Below are positions 1 through 10,931 of a stretch of 64,000 nt of DNA, in pieces. The notes beneath the pieces are model-generated. The model saw nothing but the letters and a program-made list of their open reading frames with translations, was not told where the DNA came from and did no database searches. Numbering within the stretch: position 1 is the first letter of the stretch; each line of letters opens with the position of its first letter. Where the stretch lies: contig JAJZWA010000001.1 of the NCBI GenBank assembly GCA_021846965.1, positions 83,517-147,516 on the forward strand. Direction: 5' to 3'. The position numbers and the translations under genes are program-made. The DNA comes from Pseudomonadota bacterium (GTDB lineage Bacteria > Pseudomonadota > Gammaproteobacteria > Burkholderiales > Burkholderiaceae_C).

Positions 1-62
1 GTTTCACCCGAGTCAAGACGCGCGAGGCGGAAAGCCCCGATGCTAAAGTTCGCAACCCCTTG

Positions 63-1327
63 ATGGTTCAGAAAATTCCGCAATCTACATTCAGCTCCGC
101 GAACGCAACGCCCGGAAGGGCACACGAAGTCACGGATCCTTCGAAGACCATGCCACTCAGTCACCAGGCGCCGGAACCGGACGGCACGCTCATCTTCGAG
201 GTGGGTACTGATGTGGTCTTTTTCGATGCATTGCGCGAGCGCTGGGAAGAACTCGAGCGCGTGTGTGGCAATCGCAGTCTGTTCATGTCGTGGCAATGGC
301 AACGACTCTGGTGGACGCACTACGGAGCGGGGCGTGACTTGCGCATCTTCGTGGCGCGCGATGAACGCCGCCTGCTCGGCGTGCTACCGATGTATCAGGA
401 AGCCCGACGCGTCGGCCCCTTCAGCATTGCGAGGTTGAGCACGATAGGAAGTGGGGGCGACACCGCGCCCGACGACCTGGATCCGCTTTTGTCTCCAGGC
501 CATGCGGAACGAATCGCGGAGCAGTTCGCCCGGTCGATCATCCAGGCGCAGTCACCTTGGCGAATCGCGTCGTGCCCCGATCTAGCCCCGGATGGGCCGT
601 TCGCCCGTGCGCTACTCGCGGCGTCGGTCGGGCTCCCACGGATTCTGGTGCGGCGATCCGAGCGCGCCATTGTTTGCGACAGATTACCGAATGAATGGGA
701 AAGCTATGTCCATGACCTCGGCGCGCACAGGCGGAAGGGTTTGCGGCGCAAGCTGCGCAAGTTCGAGGCGGATGGCGGCGAGGTAATCTGGCACCGCGGG
801 GCCGAAGCCGTAAATGCAGGCTTCGACACGCTGGCGGAGCTGCACAGGATGCGCTGGACCGGCAGGAGTTCGGAGTACGCCTTTTCCTCTGATCAGTATC
901 TTGCATTTCATCGGGCCCTAATGCACCGACTGGACGAGGCGGGAGCGCTGCGTCTGCTCGAACTGCGAATGCAGGGGCGCGCGATCGCGATGCGCTATGG
1001 CTATCGCCTGGGCGACACCTTCTTCGATCTGCAAAGCGGCTTCGATCCGGAGTTCTCCGATTACAGCCCCGGTGAGCTGTGCATCAGCAATTGCATCGAG
1101 CGCGCCATCAGCGAAGGGTGCACGCACTTCGACATGCTCCGGGGCGATTACGAGCACAAGCGGGCGTTCCTGAAGGCAGAGCGCACGTCGATCGATCTGA
1201 CGCTCTATCGAGGCCTCGCGCTACGCTCCGCCATGCGGCTGCGTGGCATGCTGTCCGCCATGCGCGCGGCGGCGCTCAATGCGCCAAGGCGCAGCACCCC
1301 CACCGGGCACGCCGACGATCCGGGAGC

Positions 1328-1331
<4 letters not shown>
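63..1331 (+). CDS. CelD/BcsL-like GNAT-family acetyltransferase
   Basis: About 422 residues if started at the ATG at 63. The protein resembles the CelD/BcsL (Acetyltransf_6) branch of GNAT N-acyltransferases often found in polysaccharide loci. Supporting segments are WEELERVCGNRSLFMSWQWQ near the N-terminus, LRIFVARDERRLLGVLPMY, and the C-terminal acceptor half with RAIAMRYGYRLGDTFFDLQS and HFDMLRGDYEHKRAFL. Such proteins usually acylate sugars or act on activated amino-sugar substrates; the substrate here is unknown. The reading frame stays open to the left window edge, so the true start could lie upstream. ATG 150 is an alternative that removes a poorly conserved leader. The stop overlaps the next gene's ATG (ATGA), which suggests translational coupling with the glycosyltransferase. 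Confidence 0.75.
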
Positions 1332-3587
<2,256 letters not shown>

Positions 3588-3600
3588 ATGCAGAGCCGCG

Positions 3601-4413
3601 TCAGCGCTGAAAACAGTAACCTCGGTAGTATGTCAAGCTGCGATCTGCGCGAAATGGAATCTGGCAGGACTTGTCGGGATTGATCCATGCATCGCGCATG
3701 CGATACCCCAGATCCTGGAGCGAGGAGACGAACTCGTCTTCACGGTCAATGCGGTAGGGGCAGAACGCTGTACCGATGCTCTGCAGTGTGAAGTAGGACG
3801 CATGCGGGTGCAGCGGCGTCAAATTAAGCAGGAGCACAGACGGAAGGGTCGGCAGCGAACGCAGACGCTCCGCAAGGGTCTGAGGTAGGTACTGCAATAC
3901 TCCCATAGCAAGGAAGATGTCCGCGTTGGCGGCCTCCGCTAAGTCGGATGCGAAGTGCAACTTTCCCAGGGTGTCGGTATTCCGTGCGAGCGCGCGCCCT
4001 CGCTCCATGACCGTTGGCACGTCGTGGATGCTCCACTGCAACTCGGCGGGAAAGGGAAGGACCCTCTGGTAGGAGTAATAGCTGACGCCGACATGTCCAC
4101 CAAGCTCGAACAGCGTGCGAGCGCCGGCCTGGAAAAACTGACCAAGCCAGAACAGGACGGGGTAATCCGTGGCGTAGATTTCCTTCATCCGCTGGCGATA
4201 CATGGCCGCCGGTTCGGGATGGTCGTAGCCCATGGGCCGTGTCGCCGGAGCGCTGGCCGCCGCCTGCTCAAAGGTATCGAATACTCCACGAAACAGGTTT
4301 TCGTCGGAGTTCCGGGCGAAGCGACGTTCATACCGCGCGGCCAGCCATGGCCGCATCCCCGGGCTCTGCGCCAATCGGTCCAGTAGACGATGCGCCCTTC
4401 TGATCAGCACCAT
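3601..4413 (-). CDS. Putative methyltransferase, TIGR04325 (LIC12133) type
   Basis: A 270-residue protein starting at ATG 4413 (MVLIRRAHRLLDRLAQ). The overall pattern fits the LIC12133-type putative SAM-dependent methyltransferases found beside surface-polysaccharide genes. Support comes from the N-terminal GYDHPEPAAMYRQRMKEI, the SAM-motif-I-like TLFELGGHVGVSYYSYQRVL, IHDVPTVMERGRALA, and ADIFLAMGVLQYLPQTL. The motif I glycines are retained (LGGHVGVS). Substrate unknown; modification of a sugar or lipid-linked precursor is the usual proposal. It is convergent with tgt and is preceded by a 185-bp gene-free stretch. The longer upstream frame (to 4494) is Arg/Pro rich and was not used. Confidence 0.7.
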   Translation of the reverse strand: MVLIRRAHRLLDRLAQSPGMRPWLAARYERRFARNSDENLFRGVFDTFEQAAASAPATRPMGYDHPEPAAMYRQRMKEIYATDYPVLFWLGQFFQAGARTLFELGGHVGVSYYSYQRVLPFPAELQWSIHDVPTVMERGRALARNTDTLGKLHFASDLAEAANADIFLAMGVLQYLPQTLAERLRSLPTLPSVLLLNLTPLHPHASYFTLQSIGTAFCPYRIDREDEFVSSLQDLGYRMRDAWINPDKSCQIPFRADRSLTYYRGYCFQR

Positions 4414-4598
4414 GCAGCGAAATCTCCCAGGCTCAGGGGCGAAGCCCCTCCGAATATCCGGGAACAAGCTAAACGGCAATCGCGCCGCGGTCAAACCCTT
4501 AGTCCAGGGGGAGGTCGGGCGCGGATTCTGCGGGAAGGGGCAACCCTACGGGCGCGCCCCGCCCGAGGCCCCAACTGGCGAGGCCCGGCACGGTGACC
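4414..4598. other. Gene-free leader region with a small hairpin
   Basis: This 185-bp stretch lies upstream of the methyltransferase gene and downstream of the LplT-like transporter (both minus strand). At 4435-4449 there is a perfect stem AGGGGC / GCCCCT with a GAA loop. It has no following T-run on either strand, so it is not a clear intrinsic terminator. The rest is GC-rich, and I see no gene in it. Confidence 0.4.
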
Positions 4599-5942
4599 TC
4601 AACCTCCAACTGGCCGACGCAGCATCCACGCCACGAAACGCCGCCCGTACATCGGCTGGCGCCACAGCAGCCAGCCCGCAGCCGCCAGGTTGAGAAGCGC
4701 GATGCTCAGCAGCAGTGCCGGCACCGACACTCCGAGGCGCAGCAAGGCCGCGCAGTAGCCGGTGCACACGATCATGTACAGCGCATTGAGAATGTTGTTG
4801 GCCGCGATCACCCTCGCACGATGGCTGCCCGGCGTATGCTGCTGGATCAGCGCGTACAAGGGCACGCTATAGACCCCGGCGCTGGCCGAGAGACCGAACA
4901 GGTCGGCCATCACCCGCCAGTGCGCCGGCTGTGCGACGAAGGCTCCGACCCCCAGCATCGGGCCCGGCGCCGTCGAGGCATGCGCGGCCAGGTACAAGTC
5001 GATGCCGAAGCCACTCATGCCCAGCGCGCCCAGCGGCACCAGGCCGGGCTCGATGCGCCCGCGCGCCAGCCACTCGCAGGCCACCGAACCCAGCCCGACC
5101 CCCACCGAGAACACGACCAGCAACAGCGAGGCCACCTGCTCGTCGCCTCCCACCACATCCTTCGCGAACACCGGGAACTGGGTGAGGAAGGCCACGCCGT
5201 AGAACCACATCCAGGAAATCGCCAGCAGCGCCTGCAGCAGCACCGGGTCGCGCGCGGCCAGGCGCAGGTTGGCCAGGGTTTCGCGCAAGGGATTCCAGCG
5301 CACGCGCAAGTCGGCATCCAGCGCCGGCGTCGACGGAATGCGCCGCGACGCCGCCCATCCCGCCAGCGCCACCAGTACGCAGGCTCCGCCGGCCAACCAA
5401 GGGCCCTGGCGCAGACTCATCAACAGCCCCCCAGCCAGATTGCCCAGCAGGATGGCCACGAAGGTGCCCATCTCGGTCATGCCGTTTCCGCCGGTGAGCT
5501 CGGCGGGCGACAGATGCTGCGGCAGGTAGGCGTACTTGGCGGGCCCGAACACGCTGGAGTGCACGCCCATGCCGAAGGCGCAGGCCAGCAGGGCCCCGAG
5601 ATTGCCTGTGACGAAGCCCCACAGCGCCAGCGTCATGATGCCGATCTCCAGCAGCTTCACCCCGCGCATCAGGCGATCCTTCGAGAGCTTGTCGGCCAGT
5701 TGTCCACTGGTCGCCGAGAACAGCACGAAGGGCAGGATATACAGGGCCGCGATAAGGTTGACCATCAGCCCGGGCGAAAGCGCGCCACCGGCCTGCGCGC
5801 GGTAGGTCACCATCACGGTGAAGGCGAACTTGAACAGGTTGTCGTTCGCGGCGCCCCCGAACTGGGTCCAGAAAAAGGGCGCGAAGCGGCGTTGGCGCAG
5901 CAGCGCGAACTGGTTGGGCGTGGGCGCGGCGAGGGGATCCAT
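4599..5942 (-). CDS. MFS transporter, LplT-like (lysophospholipid transporter type)
   Basis: A 447-residue integral membrane protein with about 12 hydrophobic segments. The start chosen is ATG 5942 (MDPLAAPTPNQFALLRQRRF). The N-terminal FAPFFWTQFGGAANDNLFKF strongly resembles the F-x-Q-F-x-G-A-x-N-D-N signature of LplT and of the MFS half of Aas/LplT fusions. Those proteins flip lysophospholipids across the inner membrane for re-acylation. FGPAKYAYLPQHLSPAELTGGN is a second conserved segment. No acyltransferase/acyl-ACP synthetase (Aas) partner is adjacent. An earlier in-frame ATG (MRLVALYHGR) would add about 18 residues. It is divergent from thpR with an 81-bp gap. Confidence 0.85.
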   Translation of the reverse strand: MDPLAAPTPNQFALLRQRRFAPFFWTQFGGAANDNLFKFAFTVMVTYRAQAGGALSPGLMVNLIAALYILPFVLFSATSGQLADKLSKDRLMRGVKLLEIGIMTLALWGFVTGNLGALLACAFGMGVHSSVFGPAKYAYLPQHLSPAELTGGNGMTEMGTFVAILLGNLAGGLLMSLRQGPWLAGGACVLVALAGWAASRRIPSTPALDADLRVRWNPLRETLANLRLAARDPVLLQALLAISWMWFYGVAFLTQFPVFAKDVVGGDEQVASLLLVVFSVGVGLGSVACEWLARGRIEPGLVPLGALGMSGFGIDLYLAAHASTAPGPMLGVGAFVAQPAHWRVMADLFGLSASAGVYSVPLYALIQQHTPGSHRARVIAANNILNALYMIVCTGYCAALLRLGVSVPALLLSIALLNLAAAGWLLWRQPMYGRRFVAWMLRRPVGG

Positions 5943-6023
5943 AGCGACACGGAACGGGGCGACGCGCCCATGGTACAGGGCGACCAGGCGCATGGCCGAC
6001 AGCGCCCCGCCTACACTGGATGC

Positions 6024-6569
6024 ATGCCCGTCACTGACTCCGCATGGCGACTGTTCTTCGCGCTGGATCCATCCCCCGCGCTGCGCGAGCGCATGGCCGC
6101 GCACGCCGCGCGCTGGAGCTGGGACGACCGCGCGCGCCCGACGGCCCCGCGCAGGCTGCATCTGACGCTGGTGTTCATGCCGCAGGTCGACCCCGCCCTC
6201 GTGGGCGAACTGATGCGTGCAGGGGCCGCGGCGGCCGTGTCGGGCCGCGGCTGCAGGTTGGTGCTGGATCGGGCCGAAGTGTGGCCGGCAGGCGGCATCG
6301 CCCACCTGTCGCCGTCTCGCATCCCCACGTCTCTGCAGGCCCTGCATGACGCGCTGCTGGCCGGCGCGCTCGCCGCCGGCACGCAGGCCGACCGCCGCGT
6401 ATGGCGCCCGCATTTGACCCTGGCGCGCGGGGCGCGCGAGGAACAGGCCCCTGGGGAATTCGAGCCGCTGGCCTGGCAGGTGCGCGGCTTTTCGCTGCAA
6501 CGTTCGCGCCTGGGCAGCGGACGCTACGACGTGCTCGGGCGCTGGAGCCTCGGCGCGACAGCGCGCTGA
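6024..6569 (+). CDS. thpR: RNA 2',3'-cyclic phosphodiesterase (2'-5' RNA ligase family)
   Basis: A 181-residue member of the 2H phosphoesterase superfamily with the ThpR architecture. The two H-x-T-x catalytic motifs are clear: HLTL at residues 46-49 and HLTL at 130-133. They are set in RRLHLTLVFMPQVDP and WRPHLTLARGA. The N-terminal WRLFFALDPSPALRERM is typical of the family. ThpR hydrolyses 2',3'-cyclic phosphate RNA ends; the historical RNA-ligase activity is weak and of unclear importance. It is convergent with the phosphopantetheinyl transferase gene, 24 bp away. Confidence 0.92.
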   Translation: MPVTDSAWRLFFALDPSPALRERMAAHAARWSWDDRARPTAPRRLHLTLVFMPQVDPALVGELMRAGAAAAVSGRGCRLVLDRAEVWPAGGIAHLSPSRIPTSLQALHDALLAGALAAGTQADRRVWRPHLTLARGAREEQAPGEFEPLAWQVRGFSLQRSRLGSGRYDVLGRWSLGATAR

Positions 6570-6593
6570 GAAGCGGCTCCCTCGTCCACTGCG

Positions 6594-7346
6594 TCAGCCC
6601 GGCACCATGCCATGGTCGTCCAGTTCGAAGCGCGCCACCCTGCCGAGGCCGCCGATGGACGCCAGCGCGGCGCGATAGCCCGGACGCACGCTCAAGGACA
6701 GGAGTTCGAGCTCGCGCGCGCCGACGCTCATGCGCATGGGCCGGGGCTCCAGCCCGACGTGCAGCGTGCGAGGCTCCAGGTTCAGCCCGAGGCCCACGGC
6801 CTTCAGGCAGGCCTCCTTGCGTGTCCAGCAGCTCACGAAGGGCTCCGCCTGCGCGCCTTCGGGCAGTTCGGCGAGTTGCGCGAATTCGCGCGCATCGAGC
6901 ACCGCGGCGGCCAGATCCGCGCCCGGCAGGTCGGCGCGCACCGCTTCCACATCCACGCCCAGTTCATCGGCCGCACCCAGCGCCAGCAGCGCAAGGTCCT
7001 TGCTGTGACTGAGGTTGAAATGCAGTCCCGCGCGGGGCGCGATCAGGCGCGGCTTTCCATGCGCCTGCTCGACGAAGACCGCGCGCGCCGGCTCGCAGCC
7101 CAGGTAGGCCCCGACGATTGCACGCAACGCCACGTGGGCGCGCTGGTAGCGCCTGGCGTCGTCCGCGTGCACGAAACGCCGTACGCGCTCGATCTCGCGT
7201 TCGTCCAGGCATTGCGCGGACGCCGCCGCCGTCGCGTTCAGGTCGATGGCCCAGACGTGCACGTCGCGCCCCTGCGGCCAGGACTGCGGCGCCAGAGGCT
7301 CCAGCAAGGCCTCGGGGCGCCCGGATTCGGCGAGCATCAACGACAT
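6594..7346 (-). CDS. 4'-phosphopantetheinyl transferase, Sfp type
   Basis: A 250-residue Sfp/AcpT-superfamily enzyme. It carries the conserved series HGKPRLI, HFNLSHSKDLALLAL, LGVDVEAVR (metal-binding acidic residues) and FVSCWTRKEACLKAVGLGL. These enzymes move the phosphopantetheine arm of CoA onto the conserved serine of carrier domains. About 14 kb further on are four carrier domains (two PCPs plus PCP and ACP) in the hybrid NRPS/PKS proteins. This is the only such transferase in the window, so it is the obvious candidate activator, although it is not in the same operon. It lies 42 bp from the LEA2-protein gene on the same strand. Confidence 0.93.
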   Translation of the reverse strand: MSLMLAESGRPEALLEPLAPQSWPQGRDVHVWAIDLNATAAASAQCLDEREIERVRRFVHADDARRYQRAHVALRAIVGAYLGCEPARAVFVEQAHGKPRLIAPRAGLHFNLSHSKDLALLALGAADELGVDVEAVRADLPGADLAAAVLDAREFAQLAELPEGAQAEPFVSCWTRKEACLKAVGLGLNLEPRTLHVGLEPRPMRMSVGARELELLSLSVRPGYRAALASIGGLGRVARFELDDHGMVPG

Positions 7347-7388
7347 GTCCTGCTCCCGGGCTCGCCGTTCCGCCCGGGCGAAGCAGCT

Positions 7389-7904
7389 TCAACGCAAACG
7401 CAATGCGACATCGCCCTGCTCGTGAAAGGGAATGCGCAGCAGGGTGTGGGCCAACTCCGCGTCGCCGTCGAGCCGGTAGTGCACCAGCCCGTCGGGTGGC
7501 AGCCCGACCAGCACCTGCAGCAGTGCGGCCCCGTCCACGTCCACGCGTACCGGCACGTCGGCGCTGCCATGCGGGGGCAGGTCCAGATCGCCGGTGCTGC
7601 GACCCTGCGCGGTGGCCGTGCCGTTGAAGCTGCAGTGGAAGCGGATGTCGTCCAGCGACAGCTTCCACCCACCGGGATTGCGCACCTGCAGCACGAGATC
7701 GATGCGTGCCTGGTTGCCGCGCAGCTCGATGCCACGCACTTCGACGATGCGCAGGCGCGGGCCGGTCGCCTGGTCCGACGGCGCGGACCCCGCCGAGGCG
7801 GCAACGTTCAGCGGCGCGGCGGCGACGACCGCTGCTCCTGCCGTCGACACCAGGCTCAGCGCCACCAGCGCCAGGAGCCAGCGACGGGTTTCAATCCTGG
7901 GCAT
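7389..7904 (-). CDS. LEA type 2 (WHy-domain) exported protein
   Basis: A 171-residue protein starting at ATG 7904. An N-terminal signal segment ([20 protein letters not shown]) precedes an Ala/Ser-rich linker. The rest forms a single beta-rich domain, [20 protein letters not shown], then [20 protein letters not shown] and [20 protein letters not shown]. This matches the water-stress/hypersensitive-response (WHy, LEA_2) fold seen in many proteobacterial periplasmic proteins. The function is not well defined; a structural or protective periplasmic role is usually assumed. Its first 14 bases overlap the 3' end of apt, so the two are probably cotranscribed. Confidence 0.75.
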   Translation of the reverse strand: MPRIETRRWLLALVALSLVSTAGAAVVAAAPLNVAASAGSAPSDQATGPRLRIVEVRGIELRGNQARIDLVLQVRNPGGWKLSLDDIRFHCSFNGTATAQGRSTGDLDLPPHGSADVPVRVDVDGAALLQVLVGLPPDGLVHYRLDGDAELAHTLLRIPFHEQGDVALRLR

Positions 7905-8439
7905 CGAATCGCAACAAGGTGAACAGCTCGAGACCCGCTGCACGCAGCGCCGCCGAGCCGCCGAGCTCGGGCAGATCGACGATGGCCGCGCCCTCGACCA
8001 CGCTGGCCCCCAGGCGCTGCAGCAGACGGTGCGCGGCGAGCATGGTGCCACCGGTGGCGATGAGGTCGTCGATCAACAGCACCCGCTGGCCCTCGCGCAA
8101 GGCATCGCTGTGCACCTCCACGGTGGCGCTGCCGTACTCCAGCGCATAGCTCTCGGACAGGGTCTCGAAAGGCAGTTTGCCCTTCTTGCGAACCGGCACG
8201 AAGCCCACGCCCAGTTCGAAGGCCACCACGGAGCCGATGATGAATCCGCGCGCATCGATGCCGGCGACCACGTCGGGGCGCCTGGCCTGATCCATGTAGC
8301 GCCAGACGAACTGGTCGACCAGCACGCGCATGGCACGCGCGTCCAGCAGCAGCGGGGTGATGTCGCGAAAGCGCACACCCGGCTGCGGCCAGTCGGCCAC
8401 GGTGCGGATGCGCGAGCGCAGGTAGGCGTCGATGTCCAT
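7891..8439 (-). CDS. apt: Adenine phosphoribosyltransferase
   Basis: A 182-residue protein, the normal Apt length, converting adenine and PRPP to AMP in purine salvage. The PRPP-binding motif is [20 protein letters not shown], preceded by the family segments [39 protein letters not shown] and [13 protein letters not shown]. The start is ATG 8439 ([14 protein letters not shown]); the longer upstream frame is low-complexity and lacks homology. It overlaps the LEA2-protein gene by 14 bp and lies 34 bp downstream of the BPSS1780-type membrane protein gene on the same strand. Confidence 0.97.
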   Translation of the reverse strand: MDIDAYLRSRIRTVADWPQPGVRFRDITPLLLDARAMRVLVDQFVWRYMDQARRPDVVAGIDARGFIIGSVVAFELGVGFVPVRKKGKLPFETLSESYALEYGSATVEVHSDALREGQRVLLIDDLIATGGTMLAAHRLLQRLGASVVEGAAIVDLPELGGSAALRAAGLELFTLLRFDAQD

Positions 8440-8473
8440 GGAGGGATGCGGTGCGAGAGGGAGCGTGGGCGCC

Positions 8474-9310
8474 TCAGGCGCCGACCTCCGTGGGCGCGGC
8501 ACGGAAGGTGGGAGCGGGCGCGCCGAACACGTCGTCGTAGGAAGCGTAGGACGCACCGGAAATCGTGGGCAGCAGCACCAGCCACCCCAGGCCCGCCGGG
8601 AGGGTGGCGACGATGCTCAACGGAATCAGCAGCAGCGTGAACACCACCAACGCACCCAGATTGGCGAAGGCCGCCCGCGCCGAGACCTGGATGGCATCCC
8701 AGGCCCCCAGTCCGCCCAGCGCGACCAGGGTGCCGACGAACCAGAACGCGATGCTGCAGGCCAACAGCGCCGCGAGCACCAGCAGTGCCCCCAGGATCAT
8801 CGCTCCGGCCCCCATGCCGATGCCGGCCACGACGGCCCCGGGAGAGGCCTCCATCATGTGCCCGATGGCTTCCATGTGCATCAAGCTCACCCCGAAGATC
8901 AGCGACAGCGCAAGGCCCAGCACCAGCAGCACGGCGACGATGCTCAGCAGCACGAGCAGCGAGGCCAGGAGCAACGTACCCAGGCGCGAGGACCATTGGC
9001 GCGACGATTCGCCGAAGGCACCCTCGTTGTCGGCCTCCGCGGCCAGACCCTCGGGGGTGATGGCGCGCGCACGCGCCCAGCGCCGGCGCAGCACCGACGC
9101 GAATACGGCCCCCAGGGTGAACACAGGCATGCTCAGCCATTGCGCCAGCGCGCCCCCCATGGGCAGCGTGTGCAGAATCACGCTGCACACGACCAGCGCC
9201 ACGGTCAGGCCTGCCCAGGCCCAAGGCGCGCGCAGGAAACTGCGCCAGCCCTGCGCCCACCAGGAGGCGCCGTGGGAGGCGGAGACGCGACGGAAGGCGG
9301 GATGGATCAT
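8474..9310 (-). CDS. BPSS1780-family membrane protein
   Basis: A 278-residue protein with about six hydrophobic helices, for example [17 protein letters not shown] and [20 protein letters not shown]. The N-terminal [20 protein letters not shown] matches the pattern of the BPSS1780-type proteins common in Burkholderiales. The C-terminus [17 protein letters not shown] is characteristic. Function unknown. The start at ATG 9310 is preferred over GTG 9319 because AAGGGT sits at a suitable distance upstream of the ATG. It lies between apt and the long polysaccharide block, and it supports a betaproteobacterial origin. Confidence 0.8.
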   Translation of the reverse strand: MIHPAFRRVSASHGASWWAQGWRSFLRAPWAWAGLTVALVVCSVILHTLPMGGALAQWLSMPVFTLGAVFASVLRRRWARARAITPEGLAAEADNEGAFGESSRQWSSRLGTLLLASLLVLLSIVAVLLVLGLALSLIFGVSLMHMEAIGHMMEASPGAVVAGIGMGAGAMILGALLVLAALLACSIAFWFVGTLVALGGLGAWDAIQVSARAAFANLGALVVFTLLLIPLSIVATLPAGLGWLVLLPTISGASYASYDDVFGAPAPTFRAAPTEVGA

Positions 9311-9398
9311 GGCGTGCACCCTTGGAAGGCGTTGCGGGGCGGGAGCCTGGAAAGATGTCCCGTCGGAAAGCCTAACCGATTCTCCGGCTCGTCACCCC

Positions 9399-10931
9399 TC
9401 ATTGCTTCCAGGGAATGTGTCGCTGCACAAGGCGAATCGCAAGGGTCCTTACTCCATGGTCGGTCGCGAGAATCATCATTCCGTAGAGCAGGACTCCAGC
9501 AGCGATCTGCTCCCCAACGCGTACCCAGAGCAGCGGGGCATGGATCTCGCGCACCGCTAGGTACATCAAAGCGGAGAGCCCTCCGAAGTGGAGCAGCTCG
9601 CGCCAAGGCATCTGCAGGGTCACGCTTCCTCTTCCCAGGAAGCCTGTCATCAACGCATAGAGACACAGCCCACTCAGGGAGGCGAGCGCAGCCCCTTCGA
9701 TCCCCATGGTCTTGGTCAGGAGTGTGGTCAGAGTCAGGTTCAGGGCCGTGGCGGCAAGAACCGTGTACATCACGACACGGGTCATTTTCCTGATGTAGAT
9801 GCCGGCGCTGAACATGGGTGATCCGCCCGCCAGCAGCATGCCGCTCACGATGTACACAAACAGCGGTGTACTCACGGAGTATTTATCCGACGCCAGCAGG
9901 CGCAGGAGACCCGGAGCCACCGCCGCCATCCCGGCAACCACCGGCAGCGCGAGCATCAGGTAATAGCGAAGTGCCTGTTGCAGGAACTTCTCGGTCTTTT
10001 CCCGGCCCTGGGATTCCCAGATCCGCAGATACATCGGCACGACAGCCTGGGAGAACGAGCCCGTCAACACGCTTTGCAGATAGTCGCAGAAGTTGTAGGC
10101 CGCCAGATAGGAACCCAGCGCATGCGCCCCGAGCTCGAAATTGATGATGTAGCGTCCGCCCATGCTCAAGAGTAGGGTGGACAACTCGCTGGCCAACAGG
10201 GGAAGGCCGAATCCGAGCATGGCCAGAAAGAGCCTGGACGAGAAGGCCGACGGCTGGAACACCTGCTTCCTGGCGTAGAGCAATATGACATAGGCCAGCG
10301 CCAGCGCCTCGCTCACCATCGTCGCGATGAAAAAGCCCCATAGCGATCGGGACACGACGAACAATACGGCCAGGATCAACGCCAGCCCGAGATACTTGCG
10401 GATGACCGTATACGCGCTGTAGAACGCACTGCGCTGCTCGGCGCGCAGCAGGTTCAACATCGCGCTGTCCATCACCCGCACCAGCACCAGGGGCGCCGCG
10501 GCGGCGATGAGGTACTTGATCCCTCCACCGCCCCACCATCGCGCAGGAAGGACGAGGAAGGTCAACGCGCTCAGCACGCTCGCCACGGTTCCCACGGCCA
10601 GCATGCCGAACAGCACGGTGGAGAAGAAACTTCGCCGATCGCCGTCGCGCTTACCGCTTTCGATCTCCGCGTAGAAACGTACGACGGATTGCTGCAGACC
10701 GAGCTTTCCCACGCCGACCAGGAATCCCAGGGTTGCGTTCACCAATCCCAGCATGCCGTATTCGGCCACCGAGAAGGTGCGCGTGAAGATCGGAAAGGAA
10801 ATCATGCTCGCCGCCGTGATGAGCAGCGTGCCGGCGGAGTAGTTCGACGTATGTCGAAGCAGTCGCCTCAAGGCCCCCGGCTGCTCCCTAGAATGCTGGC
10901 GCGGCGGCACGTCGTCCGCTGGTGCAGTCAT
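9399..10931 (-). CDS. Oligosaccharide flippase (Wzx-like, MATE/MVF superfamily)
   Basis: A 510-residue multi-pass protein with 12-14 predicted hydrophobic segments. The N-terminal half has the polysaccharide-transporter signature: LRHTSNYSAGTLLITAASMI, FPIFTRTFSVAEYGMLGLVN and LGLQQSVVRFYAEIE. Wzx-type proteins flip undecaprenyl-linked repeat units from the cytoplasmic to the periplasmic face. It is the last gene of the long minus-strand block, and its ATG overlaps the stop of the preceding GT4 gene (ATGA). Together with the Wzy/ligase-like protein and the export/chain-length genes it implies a Wzx/Wzy-dependent pathway. Confidence 0.9.
   Translation of the reverse strand: MTAPADDVPPRQHSREQPGALRRLLRHTSNYSAGTLLITAASMISFPIFTRTFSVAEYGMLGLVNATLGFLVGVGKLGLQQSVVRFYAEIESGKRDGDRRSFFSTVLFGMLAVGTVASVLSALTFLVLPARWWGGGGIKYLIAAAAPLVLVRVMDSAMLNLLRAEQRSAFYSAYTVIRKYLGLALILAVLFVVSRSLWGFFIATMVSEALALAYVILLYARKQVFQPSAFSSRLFLAMLGFGLPLLASELSTLLLSMGGRYIINFELGAHALGSYLAAYNFCDYLQSVLTGSFSQAVVPMYLRIWESQGREKTEKFLQQALRYYLMLALPVVAGMAAVAPGLLRLLASDKYSVSTPLFVYIVSGMLLAGGSPMFSAGIYIRKMTRVVMYTVLAATALNLTLTTLLTKTMGIEGAALASLSGLCLYALMTGFLGRGSVTLQMPWRELLHFGGLSALMYLAVREIHAPLLWVRVGEQIAAGVLLYGMMILATDHGVRTLAIRLVQRHIPWKQ

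Noticed and set aside
4435..4449. AGGGGC-GAA-GCCCCT hairpin as an intrinsic terminator
   Set aside because: It lies upstream of a gene start, is short, and has no T-run on either strand.
4593..6023. Plus-strand frame in front of thpR, read as one 658-residue protein
   Set aside because: Only the last 181 residues are ThpR; the upstream part is the shadow of the LplT-like transporter.
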